Source: Ideonella margarita (GTDB lineage: Bacteria; Pseudomonadota; Gammaproteobacteria; Burkholderiales; Burkholderiaceae_C). From it: a stretch of DNA of 64,000 bases. The translations under genes were made by a program, and so were the position numbers. Location of the stretch: contig NZ_JBBUTI010000015.1 in NCBI RefSeq assembly GCF_038066635.1, forward strand, positions 1-64,000. Reading direction: 5' to 3'. Under the pieces are notes generated by a model. That model was given only the letters and a program-made list of their open reading frames with translations. It did not search any database and was not told where the DNA came from. Below, one piece after another: positions 7,174 through 16,309 of this stretch. The stretch's first letter is position 1. Each line of letters opens with the position of its first letter.

Positions 7174-9555
7174 TCACCGCCCCGTCAAGACCACCCCAAA
7201 CCGCGCCGGCAGCGTCAGCGTCAGCTGGCCGTTCCTGGCCTTCACGGCCGCGCCGCCCAGGGCGTCCTTCCAGGCTTGCGGCGCGCCGGCGGGCACGTCC
7301 ACTTGCACGTCGATGGCGTGGTCGGCGTTGTTGAAGGCGGTGATGGCCCAGTCCTTGCCCAGCTGGCGGCCCAGCACCAGGGTGTGCGTGCCCACCTGCA
7401 GCGGTGCCAACAGCGTGCCGCGGCGCAGCACCGGGTGGGCGTGGCGCATGGTGGTGAGTTGCTTCATCTGCGCCAGCAGGGCCAGGTCAGGCTGGCCACC
7501 TTCGTCGGCCCAGGGGTAGGGGCGGCGGTTGTCGGGGTCGTCGCCGCCGGCCAGGCCCACTTCGTCACCGTAGTAGATGGTGGGCGCGCCGGGGTAGCTC
7601 ATCTGGAACAACCAGGCCAGCGATTGCTTCTGCTTGGCGGTGCGCACCACGGCCGCGTCGTCGTTGTCTTGGTGCCAGCCGAAGTGGTGCACCGAGCGCG
7701 CCTGGTCGTGGCTTGAAAGCAGGTTCATCAGTGCATGGAAGGCCTGCGGCGGATAGGCTTCGCGCATCAGCTCCAGGTTGGCCACCAGGGCGCGGCTTTC
7801 GCCGCCATTGGCCCACTCCAGCAGCGCGTTGCGGAAGATGTAGTTCATGGTCGAGTCGAAGCTGTCGCCCAGGAAGTACTTCGATGAATCGAACCAGGTT
7901 TCCGCAACCGTCAGCGCATCAGGCTTGTGCGCCTTGATGGCGGCGCGCCACTCACGCCAGAAGTCGTCGGGCACCCACGGGGCCACGTCCATGCGCCAGC
8001 CAGAGGCGCCGCGGTCCAGCCAGGTTTGCATCAGGCCGGTCTTGGCGCCGTAGGCAAACTTGCGGAAGTCGGGCGACTGCTTGTTGATTTCCGGCAGGTC
8101 CTTCACGCCCACCCAGCCCTTGTATTGCAGGTCGGGGTTGGCTTGTGAGGGGTCCAGGCTGAACCAGTCGGCCCAGCGTGAGGCGGTGTTGGCGCGGGCG
8201 CCGTCAAACGCACCACCGGCCGGGAAGTTGCCGAAGCGGTTGAAGTACACCGAGTCACTGCCCACGTGGTTGAGTGAGGTGTCTGGCACCACCCGGATGC
8301 CGCGCTTGGCGGCCTCGGCGCACAGGCGCTCGAAGTCGGCGTTGCTGCCAAAGGCGGGGTCGATCTGGTGGTAGTCGGCGGTGTCGTACTTGTGGTTGCT
8401 GGCCGCGCGGAACACCGGCGTCATGTAGATGGTGTTGGCGCCCAGCTCGCGGATGTAGTCGAGCTTCTGGATGATGCCTTCAAGGTCACCACCGAAGAAG
8501 TCGTTGTTGTAGGTGTCGTCCGAGCCGTCACCGCTGCCCGGCACATAGGGCTTGCCGATCCAGCTCGGGTGCTTTTCCACGGCCTTGTTCTGGTAGCGGG
8601 CCACGCCGGGCTGGGGGTCGTTGCGCTTGTCGCCGTTGCGGAAGCGCTCAGGGAAGATGTAGTACCAAACCACATCGGCCGCCCATTCGGGCACCTTGAA
8701 ATCAGCCGCGTGAATGGTCTGGCGGAAGCGGCGCACGCGGCGCAGCGCTTCGGGCTGTCGTTCCACCGTGGCCGCACCCATCGAGCCGCGCTCACGCGTC
8801 CAGTGGATGGTGTCGCGGTTGTTCTGCAGCGCGTAGTGGCGGCCGTCAATTTCCACATCGAACCAGTAGCCCCACACGCCGATCTCGTCGAAGCGGTGGC
8901 TGGCGGTGAAGCGCTCTTCGCCCGCCTTGGTCGAGGCGCCGCGCTTCAGCGGCACGCGTTGGGCTTCGGTGTACTCCAGCACTTCCTGGTTGCCTTCCAG
9001 GCGGCGGCGCTCGATCACCAGCGTCACCTTGCTCACACCCGGCAGGGCGGTCACGCTGAAGTCGATCTGGCTGCCTTTGGGGGCCGCGCCAAAGGGCTTC
9101 TTGTGGGCGGCATTGCGCGAGTCAAAACGCAGGCTCAGCGCCACCGGGTTGGTGATGGGCGCGGCATGCGGGTCCACGAAGCTGCGCGGGCCGAGGGTGA
9201 GCGTGGCGGGCTTGCCGGCGCCGGTTACTTGCAGGCGCAGGGTGTGCTCGCCGTCAAACACCATCACATGGTTGACGGTGTGGCTGCCGTTGCCGAAGGT
9301 GGTGGCGTCGGTCCAGGCGGCATCGGCCACCTTGAACTCATGCCGGCCCTTCAGGTCGATGTTCAGGTAGTAGGCGTCGCACTGGTACTGGAAGGCGTAG
9401 TCGTCCATCGCCCCCCAGTTGTTCATCGTGCCGCGCACATACAGCTCGGTGGTGCCCAGCGGGGCGGGGGTGCAGCGGGCATCAGCGGCCGAAGCCAGCG
9501 GCGCCGCGCCAGACAAGGCAGACGAGATCAAGGACATGAGCAGACGATGTTTCAT
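7174..9555 (-). CDS. Exported GH13 alpha-amylase-family enzyme (neopullulanase/cyclomaltodextrinase-like) with long N-terminal domains
   Basis: The 793-residue protein has a signal peptide ending near ASA (22-24). About 270 residues of beta-rich N-terminal domains follow, the first with a carbohydrate-binding-like LYVRGTMNNWG motif. The GH13 barrel begins near 290 (VVWYYIFPERF). Catalytic regions are clear: region I DTSLNH (425-430, with serine where valine is usual), nucleophile D523 in GWRMDVAP, acid/base E552 in VAETWF and D617 in LLSSHD. It is the last gene of the mal operon and overlaps the preceding GH13 gene by four bases (ATGA). It probably acts in the periplasm, trimming maltodextrins before uptake by MalEFGK. 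Exact specificity (alpha-1,4, alpha-1,6 or cyclodextrins) is not determinable. Confidence 0.87.
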   Translation of the reverse strand: MKHRLLMSLISSALSGAAPLASAADARCTPAPLGTTELYVRGTMNNWGAMDDYAFQYQCDAYYLNIDLKGRHEFKVADAAWTDATTFGNGSHTVNHVMVFDGEHTLRLQVTGAGKPATLTLGPRSFVDPHAAPITNPVALSLRFDSRNAAHKKPFGAAPKGSQIDFSVTALPGVSKVTLVIERRRLEGNQEVLEYTEAQRVPLKRGASTKAGEERFTASHRFDEIGVWGYWFDVEIDGRHYALQNNRDTIHWTRERGSMGAATVERQPEALRRVRRFRQTIHAADFKVPEWAADVVWYYIFPERFRNGDKRNDPQPGVARYQNKAVEKHPSWIGKPYVPGSGDGSDDTYNNDFFGGDLEGIIQKLDYIRELGANTIYMTPVFRAASNHKYDTADYHQIDPAFGSNADFERLCAEAAKRGIRVVPDTSLNHVGSDSVYFNRFGNFPAGGAFDGARANTASRWADWFSLDPSQANPDLQYKGWVGVKDLPEINKQSPDFRKFAYGAKTGLMQTWLDRGASGWRMDVAPWVPDDFWREWRAAIKAHKPDALTVAETWFDSSKYFLGDSFDSTMNYIFRNALLEWANGGESRALVANLELMREAYPPQAFHALMNLLSSHDQARSVHHFGWHQDNDDAAVVRTAKQKQSLAWLFQMSYPGAPTIYYGDEVGLAGGDDPDNRRPYPWADEGGQPDLALLAQMKQLTTMRHAHPVLRRGTLLAPLQVGTHTLVLGRQLGKDWAITAFNNADHAIDVQVDVPAGAPQAWKDALGGAAVKARNGQLTLTLPARFGVVLTGR

Positions 9556-11192
9556 GGGGTGCGCTTGTAGGGCGAATAACCGTTGAGAGGCTCGAACACG
9601 GGTTGCAGCACGCGCACGCTGCCGGCGGGCACCAGCACGCGCAGCAAGCCGGCGTCCAGTGAGGGGCGTTGGGTTTCGCTGGCCGGCGGGGTGCCCACCA
9701 GGTCCTTGAACTGCGTCGCGTTCATCAGTGAACGGTTGGTGAGCAGCACGGTTTCGGTCACGTCGTGGGCGTGCGGGTTGGCCAGCACGATGACGCTGTC
9801 GAGCGCGCGGTCGGTGTGGCGCTCGAAGGCGAACAGCTGCTCGGCCACCACGGCGCGGTAGTCACCCACGCGCAGGGCGCGGTGGGTTTTGCGCAGGCCG
9901 ATGAGCTGGCGCGTCCAGGTGAGGGTGGGGTGGCCGGCGTCGATGACGTCCCAGCGCATCGGGGCGCGTTGCTGCGGGTCACCGTCGCCCAGGGTGTCAA
10001 TCTCGCCGCCCTGCCACAGGTTGGGCGCACCGGGCAGGGTGAATTGCAGCACCTGGGCCAGGCGGCGCTGGCGCTCATCGGGCAGGCGGCTGGCCAGGCG
10101 GGGCAGGTCGTGGTTGTCGAGCAGGGTCCAGCTGCGCAGCAGGGGCTCGATGCCGGTGTCGGCAATCGTGCGCTCGATCATGCGCTGGGCCAAGGCGGGG
10201 CTCAGCTTGCGCTCGGCCATGTCGAGCAGAACGCGGCGCCAGGTGAAGTTCATCACCCCGTCGAGCGGGCCGTCGGTGCCCACCCATTGCGCGGGGTAGT
10301 TGACGATCTCGCCGATCACCAATGCGTCTTTGCGCTCGGCGTGGGCCGCGCGGGTCAGGTCGGTCAGGTAGGTGGTACCCAGCTCGAAGGCGGTGTCCAG
10401 ACGCCAGCCGTCCACGCCGTCACGCAGCCAGCTGCGCACCACCGAATCACGGCTTTCGTACAGGTGCGCGCGAACGGCCGGGTTCTCCAGGTTCAGCTCG
10501 GGCAGGTTCACCGCGCCCCACCAAACCCGCGCATTGCCAGTGGCAGCAAACTCGGGGCCGATGTGGAACCAGCTGCGGTACGGGCTTTGCGGGCTGGCCT
10601 CGGCCGAGCGGAACGCGGCAGAGTTGCGGCCCATGTGGTTGAACACGCCGTCGAGCACGAGCTTCATGCCGCGCTGGTGCAGGTCACCAGCCAGCGCCTT
10701 CACATCAGCGCGCGTGCCGTATTCAGGCGACACCTGCTGGTAGTCGAGCGCGTCGTACTTGTGGTTGGTGTAGGCCAGGTGAATCGGGTTGAGGTAGAGC
10801 ACGTCTGCGCCCAGCGTTTGCACATGGCCGAGGCGCGTGCGCAGGCTGGCCAGGTTGCCGCCCCAGAAGTCGATCTCGTGGCTCCACACCTTGGCGTCAG
10901 GCAGGTAGGTGCCGGTGGTGGGTAGCTCATGCCATTCACGCAGGCGCTTGGGCGGCGGCAGTAGGGCTTGCTGCGCGGCGCGGTCAGCCGGTGGCGCGTA
11001 GCGGTCGACCCACACCTGGTAAACCACCGGGCCAACGCGCCAGTCGGCTTCGCGGGCGGTATACACCGAGCTGCCGGAGGCAGCAGGGGAAGCAGAGGCA
11101 GCGGGCGCAGCATGGGTCATGGTGGTTCCAGCCAGGGCGAGCGAAGCCAGCACCGAGGCGACACCGCGGCGCGATGAGGTTTTGGTGCGCAT
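9552..11192 (-). CDS. Exported GH13 alpha-amylase-family enzyme
   Basis: I start this gene at the ATG at 11190-11192, two bases after the malG stop. The longer open frame would overlap malG and puts foreign sequence before the signal peptide. The 546-residue product has a twin-arginine-free Sec-type leader (hydrophobic to about residue 28), then a compact GH13 barrel. Region I is DGVFNH (181-186), the nucleophile D266 lies in DGWRLDTAF, the acid/base E295 in VIGEIVNYP and D362 in LLDNHDLPR. Family members are alpha-amylases, cyclomaltodextrinases or alpha-glucosidases. Position between malG and another GH13 gene implies periplasmic processing of maltodextrins. Its stop overlaps the next start by ATGA. 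Confidence 0.87.
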   Translation of the reverse strand: MRTKTSSRRGVASVLASLALAGTTMTHAAPAASASPAASGSSVYTAREADWRVGPVVYQVWVDRYAPPADRAAQQALLPPPKRLREWHELPTTGTYLPDAKVWSHEIDFWGGNLASLRTRLGHVQTLGADVLYLNPIHLAYTNHKYDALDYQQVSPEYGTRADVKALAGDLHQRGMKLVLDGVFNHMGRNSAAFRSAEASPQSPYRSWFHIGPEFAATGNARVWWGAVNLPELNLENPAVRAHLYESRDSVVRSWLRDGVDGWRLDTAFELGTTYLTDLTRAAHAERKDALVIGEIVNYPAQWVGTDGPLDGVMNFTWRRVLLDMAERKLSPALAQRMIERTIADTGIEPLLRSWTLLDNHDLPRLASRLPDERQRRLAQVLQFTLPGAPNLWQGGEIDTLGDGDPQQRAPMRWDVIDAGHPTLTWTRQLIGLRKTHRALRVGDYRAVVAEQLFAFERHTDRALDSVIVLANPHAHDVTETVLLTNRSLMNATQFKDLVGTPPASETQRPSLDAGLLRVLVPAGSVRVLQPVFEPLNGYSPYKRTP

Positions 11193-11194
11193 GG

Positions 11195-12085
11195 TCAGCC
11201 TTTGACGCCGCCGGCGGTCAGGCCAGACACGATCCAGCGTTGGGCAGCGAGGAACACCAGCGTGATCGGCAGGCCCGACAGCACGGCAGCCGCCGCGAAA
11301 TCGCCCCACAGATAACGCTGCTCATAGAGGTAGTACTTCGAGCCCACGGCCAGCGTGAGGTTGGGCTCTTCGCGCAGCAGCACCGAGGCCACCGGGTACT
11401 CGATGATCGTGCCGATGAAGGCCAGCACGAACACCACCATCAGGATGGGCACGGCCATCGGCAGCAGCACGCGCCAGAAGGCTTGCCAGCTGGTGGCGCC
11501 GTCGACCTTCGCGCATTCCTCGATCTCGGTGGGCACCGTGTCGAAGTAGCCCTTGATCGTCCAGATGTGCATGCCGATGCCGCCGAGGTAGGCCACGATC
11601 AGGCCGCCGTGGGTTTCAACACCCAGCCACGGCACGTAGCGGCCGATGCCTTCAAAGATGGCGTAGATGGCCACCAGGGCCACGGCCACCGGGAACATCT
11701 GCAGCAGCAGCATGCTGTTGAGAATGCCGTTCTTGAAGCGGAACTGCAGACGCGCGAAGCCGTAGGCCGCGGTGGTGGACAGCGCCACGATCAGCAGCGC
11801 CGAAATGGTGGCGATCTTGATCGAGTTCCACAGCCACAGCAGCACCGGGAACGGCGGCACTTTCACCGTGCCATCGGGCAGTGTCACGGGGATGCCGAGC
11901 GCCAGCTTCCAGTGCTCCAGGCTGATGGTGCTGGGGATGAGCGAGCCGGTGGCGAAATTGCCCGGCCGCAGCGAGATGCTGATGATGGCGAGCAGCGGGA
12001 ACAGCGTCACGCCGATCAGCAGCCACAAGCCCAGGTGGGCGCCAAGAATGCGCCAGCGCTGGCTCTTTCCGGTCACGATGGCCAT
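11195..12085 (-). CDS. malG: Maltose/maltodextrin ABC transporter permease MalG
   Basis: This is an inner-membrane permease of the maltodextrin importer, 296 residues (E. coli MalG also 296), with about six hydrophobic helices. The cytoplasmic EAA loop that contacts the MalK ATPase is seen in EECAKVDGATSWQAFWRVLLP (about residues 190-210). It lies four bases after malF and two bases before the first GH13 gene, so it is translated within the same mRNA. The pairing with a MalF that has a long periplasmic loop supports maltose-type rather than generic sugar specificity. Confidence 0.93.
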   Translation of the reverse strand: MAIVTGKSQRWRILGAHLGLWLLIGVTLFPLLAIISISLRPGNFATGSLIPSTISLEHWKLALGIPVTLPDGTVKVPPFPVLLWLWNSIKIATISALLIVALSTTAAYGFARLQFRFKNGILNSMLLLQMFPVAVALVAIYAIFEGIGRYVPWLGVETHGGLIVAYLGGIGMHIWTIKGYFDTVPTEIEECAKVDGATSWQAFWRVLLPMAVPILMVVFVLAFIGTIIEYPVASVLLREEPNLTLAVGSKYYLYEQRYLWGDFAAAAVLSGLPITLVFLAAQRWIVSGLTAGGVKG

Positions 12086-12089
12086 GGTG

Positions 12090-13688
12090 TCACGCCTTCC
12101 GTTGGTCGTTGGACTGGGTCAGCTTCAGGTTGGCCAGCGAGAGCAGGGCCACAAGGAAGAAGATGACGGTCGAGATGGCGGCAGCCAGGCCGAAGTTCGC
12201 ACCCGCGTCGGTGAAGGCGATACGGTAGGTGTAGCTGACCAGGATGTCGGTGGTGCCGGCGGGCAACTTGGTGTTGAGGTAGTCAGGCCGGCCGTCGGTG
12301 AGCAGGCTGATCAGCACGAAGTTGTTGAAGTTGAAGGCGAACGCGCTGATGAGCAGCGGCGTCAGCGGCTTCACGATCAGCGGCGCGGTGATCTTGAAGA
12401 AGTTGGTCAGCGGCTTGGCGCCGGCAATGGCCGAGGCTTCGTACAGGTCTGCCGGAATTGCCTTGATCAGGCCGGTGCACAGCACCAGGAAGTACGGGTA
12501 GCCCAGCCAGGTGTTGACGATCAGCAGCATCGACTTGGCCAGCGTCGGATCAGCGAACCAGGCGGGCTTGATGCCGAAGGCGGCGTCGAGGATGGCGTTG
12601 ATCTCGCCGAAGTTCTGGTTGAACAAACCCTTGAACACCAGGATGGAGATGAAGCCCGGCACGGCGTACGGCAGGAACAGCAGCGTGCGGTAGAGCGTGC
12701 GGTACTTCAGCGCTTCCCAGTTCAGCAGCACGGCCAGCGTCATGCCGATGGCGGTGGAGAACACGACCGTCAGGCCGGCAAACACCACGGTCCAGATGAA
12801 GATGGACGCGAAGGGGCCGCGCATGTCGGGGTCACCAAACAGGCGGGTGTAGTTGGCCAGGCCCACGCCCACCTTGAAGCCCGGTTGCAGGCGGCCGGCC
12901 TGGGCGTTGGTGAAGTAGCCGGTGTCGCGGTCAGGCGTGAAGATCAGGCCGGTGGCCACTTGCTTCAGGCCACCATCCGGCTGGGCTTGCCACACGGGGG
13001 TGAAGGGGCCGAACTCACGCAGGCCGGCATAGGCCAGCACGGCGCCGCCGGGCACTTGCAGCTTCAGGCTGCGCAGGCCGTCACGCAGGGCGATCACGCC
13101 GCGGATGTCGAGGGCTTCGCCGAGTTCGGCCTCGGAGCTGGCATTGGCCGGGGCCAGCGCCACGGCGGCGGCATCGGCGGTGGCATCTGCGGGCAGTGGC
13201 TTGCTCAAATCCAGCGGCGGGGACACCCAGCGTTGGGCACCACTTTCAACGTCTGACTGCAATGCCAGCCGCACCTGCGTGCCGGCACGGTGCACCGTGT
13301 AGCTCATTGCATGAGCTTCATCAATGTCGGCCTGGTCGAGCAGGTAGGCGCGGGCGCGGTCTTCGGTCAGCAGGTTGCTGGCCGAGTAGTTGGTGAAGCC
13401 GATCTGCACCGTGTAGAGCAGCGGGAAGGCGATGAAGATGATCATCGCCGCCACACCCGGGAACAGATAGCGCCAGGCCAGCGACGTGGATGCCGTGTAG
13501 ACCCAGATGGCCAGGCCGCCAATCACCAGTGCCGCCACCGCCCACAGCGGGTTGCCGGCTGCCACCATGCCGTACACCACCCACAGCAGGGCCAGCACGG
13601 CAGCCGCGGCGAGTGCGCGGCCCAGCAGGCCGGTGGGGCTTGGGTCTTTGGCGGCCGACGAGGATGCGTTGTTGTTGTTCATGCTCAT
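12090..13688 (-). CDS. malF: Maltose/maltodextrin ABC transporter permease MalF
   Basis: The 532-residue protein has several N-terminal hydrophobic helices and then a long periplasmic segment (about residues 95-270), matching the P2 loop that in E. coli MalF contacts MalE. A permease core follows with the EAA loop in EASAIAGAKPLTNFFKITAPL. Length is close to E. coli MalF (514), and the P2 loop is diagnostic against other sugar permeases. The start ATG overlaps the malE stop by four bases (ATGA), giving translational coupling of binding protein and channel. Confidence 0.93.
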   Translation of the reverse strand: MSMNNNNASSSAAKDPSPTGLLGRALAAAAVLALLWVVYGMVAAGNPLWAVAALVIGGLAIWVYTASTSLAWRYLFPGVAAMIIFIAFPLLYTVQIGFTNYSASNLLTEDRARAYLLDQADIDEAHAMSYTVHRAGTQVRLALQSDVESGAQRWVSPPLDLSKPLPADATADAAAVALAPANASSEAELGEALDIRGVIALRDGLRSLKLQVPGGAVLAYAGLREFGPFTPVWQAQPDGGLKQVATGLIFTPDRDTGYFTNAQAGRLQPGFKVGVGLANYTRLFGDPDMRGPFASIFIWTVVFAGLTVVFSTAIGMTLAVLLNWEALKYRTLYRTLLFLPYAVPGFISILVFKGLFNQNFGEINAILDAAFGIKPAWFADPTLAKSMLLIVNTWLGYPYFLVLCTGLIKAIPADLYEASAIAGAKPLTNFFKITAPLIVKPLTPLLISAFAFNFNNFVLISLLTDGRPDYLNTKLPAGTTDILVSYTYRIAFTDAGANFGLAAAISTVIFFLVALLSLANLKLTQSNDQRKA

Positions 13689-14890
13689 TTCGCCAGCATC
13701 CGGGCTGCTGCGCCGTCCAGCGCTTCCTTCGGGGTCTGCCGGCCCTGTGAGATGGCCTCCAGGGCGGCGTCCATCGCGGGCCAGAAGCGCCCGGTTTCAG
13801 GGATGTTGGGCAGGGGCTCACCCGCCCGCGCGTTGTTGAAGGTGGCGCGGATGTTCACATCCGAGGAGAGTTCTGCGTAGTACGCCTTGTTGGCCGGCGT
13901 GCCCAGCGGCACATCCGCCGAGATGGTCTTGAGGCTCTCGATCTTCAGCAGGTGCTGTTCGATGAACTCGCGGGCGATGTCCTTGTTCTGGCTGGGCGCG
14001 GCCACCATGCAACCCAGCACGCCCACGAACGGCTTGCTCGGCTTGCCAGCCACCACGGCCGGGATGGGTGCCACTTCAAAATCAATGCCGGCCTTGCGGG
14101 CGTTGTCCCAGGCCCAGGGGCCGGAGATCATCATCGCCACCTCGCCGCGGGCGAAGCCGGCTTCCATTTCGGCGTAGCGCGCACCGCGCGGCATGTGGCC
14201 GTCGTTGATGAGCTTCGCCAGCATCTGGGCGCCAGCCAGGGCGCCGGGGGAGTTCACGCCCACGCGGGCGGGGTCGAGGTCACCGTTCGGGCCACGGGCG
14301 AACACTTCGCCGCCGGCACCGGCCAGCATCGGCCAGGTGAAGAAGGTCTTGTTGTAGTCCCACAGCAGGGCCTTCTTGCCTTGCGCAGACAGTGCCTTGT
14401 CGATGCGGATGACATCGTCGAACGTGGCCGGCGGCGTCTTCACCAGCGCCTTGTTGATGATCAGGCCCACGGCTTCGATGGCCAGCGGGTAGCCCCAGGT
14501 GCGGCCCTTGTAGCCGAAGGCCTTCCAGGCGGCATCGTCGATCGCCTCGCGCACGGCCTTGCCGGGCGTCACGGGCACGATCAGGCCGGACTTGGCCCAT
14601 TCACCCACGCGGTCGTGTGGCCAGCAGAAGATGTCGGGGCCCTTGCCGGCGCCAGCGGCCGACTGGAACTTGTCAGGGGCGCCTTCCGGGTGCTGCACCA
14701 CCACCGGCACGCCGGTGGCGCGGGTGAAGGCATCACCGACCTTCTGCAGGCCGTTGTAGCCCTTGTCGCCATTGATCCAGACCAGCAGCTTGGGCGGTGC
14801 AGATTGGGCGAGGACGGAAGGGGTGCACAAGGCGGCGATGGCAGCCGCGGCCAGACTCAAGCGCCCGACCTTTTGAAACAGCATCGGCAT
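13685..14890 (-). CDS. malE: Maltose/maltodextrin-binding periplasmic protein MalE
   Basis: This is the solute-binding protein of the importer, about 401 residues from the ATG at 14888-14890; a second ATG two codons later is also possible. The longer open frame overlaps the malK end and is not credible. A signal peptide runs to VLAQS. The mature start KLLVWINGDKGYNGLQKVGDAF is the typical MalE opening, and later blocks such as GPDIFCWPHDRVGEWAKSG and the NGLLP-like region are family hallmarks. It lies four bases after malK and overlaps malF by ATGA. It captures maltodextrins in the periplasm and delivers them to MalFG. Confidence 0.93.
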   Translation of the reverse strand: MPMLFQKVGRLSLAAAAIAALCTPSVLAQSAPPKLLVWINGDKGYNGLQKVGDAFTRATGVPVVVQHPEGAPDKFQSAAGAGKGPDIFCWPHDRVGEWAKSGLIVPVTPGKAVREAIDDAAWKAFGYKGRTWGYPLAIEAVGLIINKALVKTPPATFDDVIRIDKALSAQGKKALLWDYNKTFFTWPMLAGAGGEVFARGPNGDLDPARVGVNSPGALAGAQMLAKLINDGHMPRGARYAEMEAGFARGEVAMMISGPWAWDNARKAGIDFEVAPIPAVVAGKPSKPFVGVLGCMVAAPSQNKDIAREFIEQHLLKIESLKTISADVPLGTPANKAYYAELSSDVNIRATFNNARAGEPLPNIPETGRFWPAMDAALEAISQGRQTPKEALDGAAARMLAK

Positions 14891-14894
14891 GGTG

Positions 14895-16019
<1,125 letters not shown>

Positions 16020-16099
16020 GGTGTTGTCCTTCTGGCCACCAATGTGGCCTTGTCTCGGGGGTGTTGGGTCAAGTCAGGGCGCTTTCGGGCCCCTTTGGA

Positions 16100-16114
16100 T
16101 GTAGATAATATACA
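16100..16114. promoter_or_regulatory. Palindromic operator candidate A (TGTAR-N6-TACA) upstream of malK
   Basis: The site reads TGTAGATAATATACA, 80 bp upstream of the malK GTG. Its central bases also provide a -10-like TATATT on the malK strand, so a bound protein could block or position polymerase. It shares TGTAG...TACA with sites B and C elsewhere in the island. No regulator gene is present in the window. Assignment is by similarity between sites and position. Confidence 0.55.
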
Positions 16115-16124
16115 TTCAACTACG

Positions 16125-16140
16125 CCGGGTTTCTACCCGG
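16125..16140. other. Short perfect inverted repeat in the malK-glgP intergenic region
   Basis: CCGGGT-TTCT-ACCCGG forms a six-base-pair stem with a four-base loop midway between operator candidates A and B. No U-tract follows on either strand, so it is not a classic terminator. It could be a leader-RNA hairpin of malK or a second protein site; function unknown. Confidence 0.45.
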
Positions 16141-16211
16141 AAGCGTTGGGGGTTTCACTGGGTCTTACCTATGTAAATCAACATTTTTTGCGCCTCTAGT
16201 GGTTTTCTTGA

Positions 16212-16226
16212 TGTAGTAGAACTACA
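16212..16226. promoter_or_regulatory. Palindromic operator candidate B (TGTAGT-N3-ACTACA) upstream of glgP
   Basis: TGTAGTAGAACTACA is a perfect six-base inverted repeat around three central bases, 83 bp upstream of the glgP ATG. The distance mirrors site A to malK, as expected if one factor controls both divergent operons. A weaker relative (TGTAAATCAACAT) lies at 16172-16184. Confidence 0.6.
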
Positions 16227-16309
16227 CAAAACAAGTTCATCAGGCGATACTTGCGTCTGTGCCGGGTCGCCGTGGTGGCGTTCTTCCGGCTTTGACAGGA
16301 GACCCTGCC

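Noticed and set aside
9552..11309. Longer start for the first mal-operon amylase
   Set aside because: It would place about 39 residues of malG-overlapping sequence before a clear signal peptide; the ATG at 11192 fits the operon spacing.
16125..16140. Terminator between malK and glgP
   Set aside because: The hairpin is only six base pairs, lacks a U-run on both strands and lies in the upstream regions of both divergent genes, where no transcript should end.
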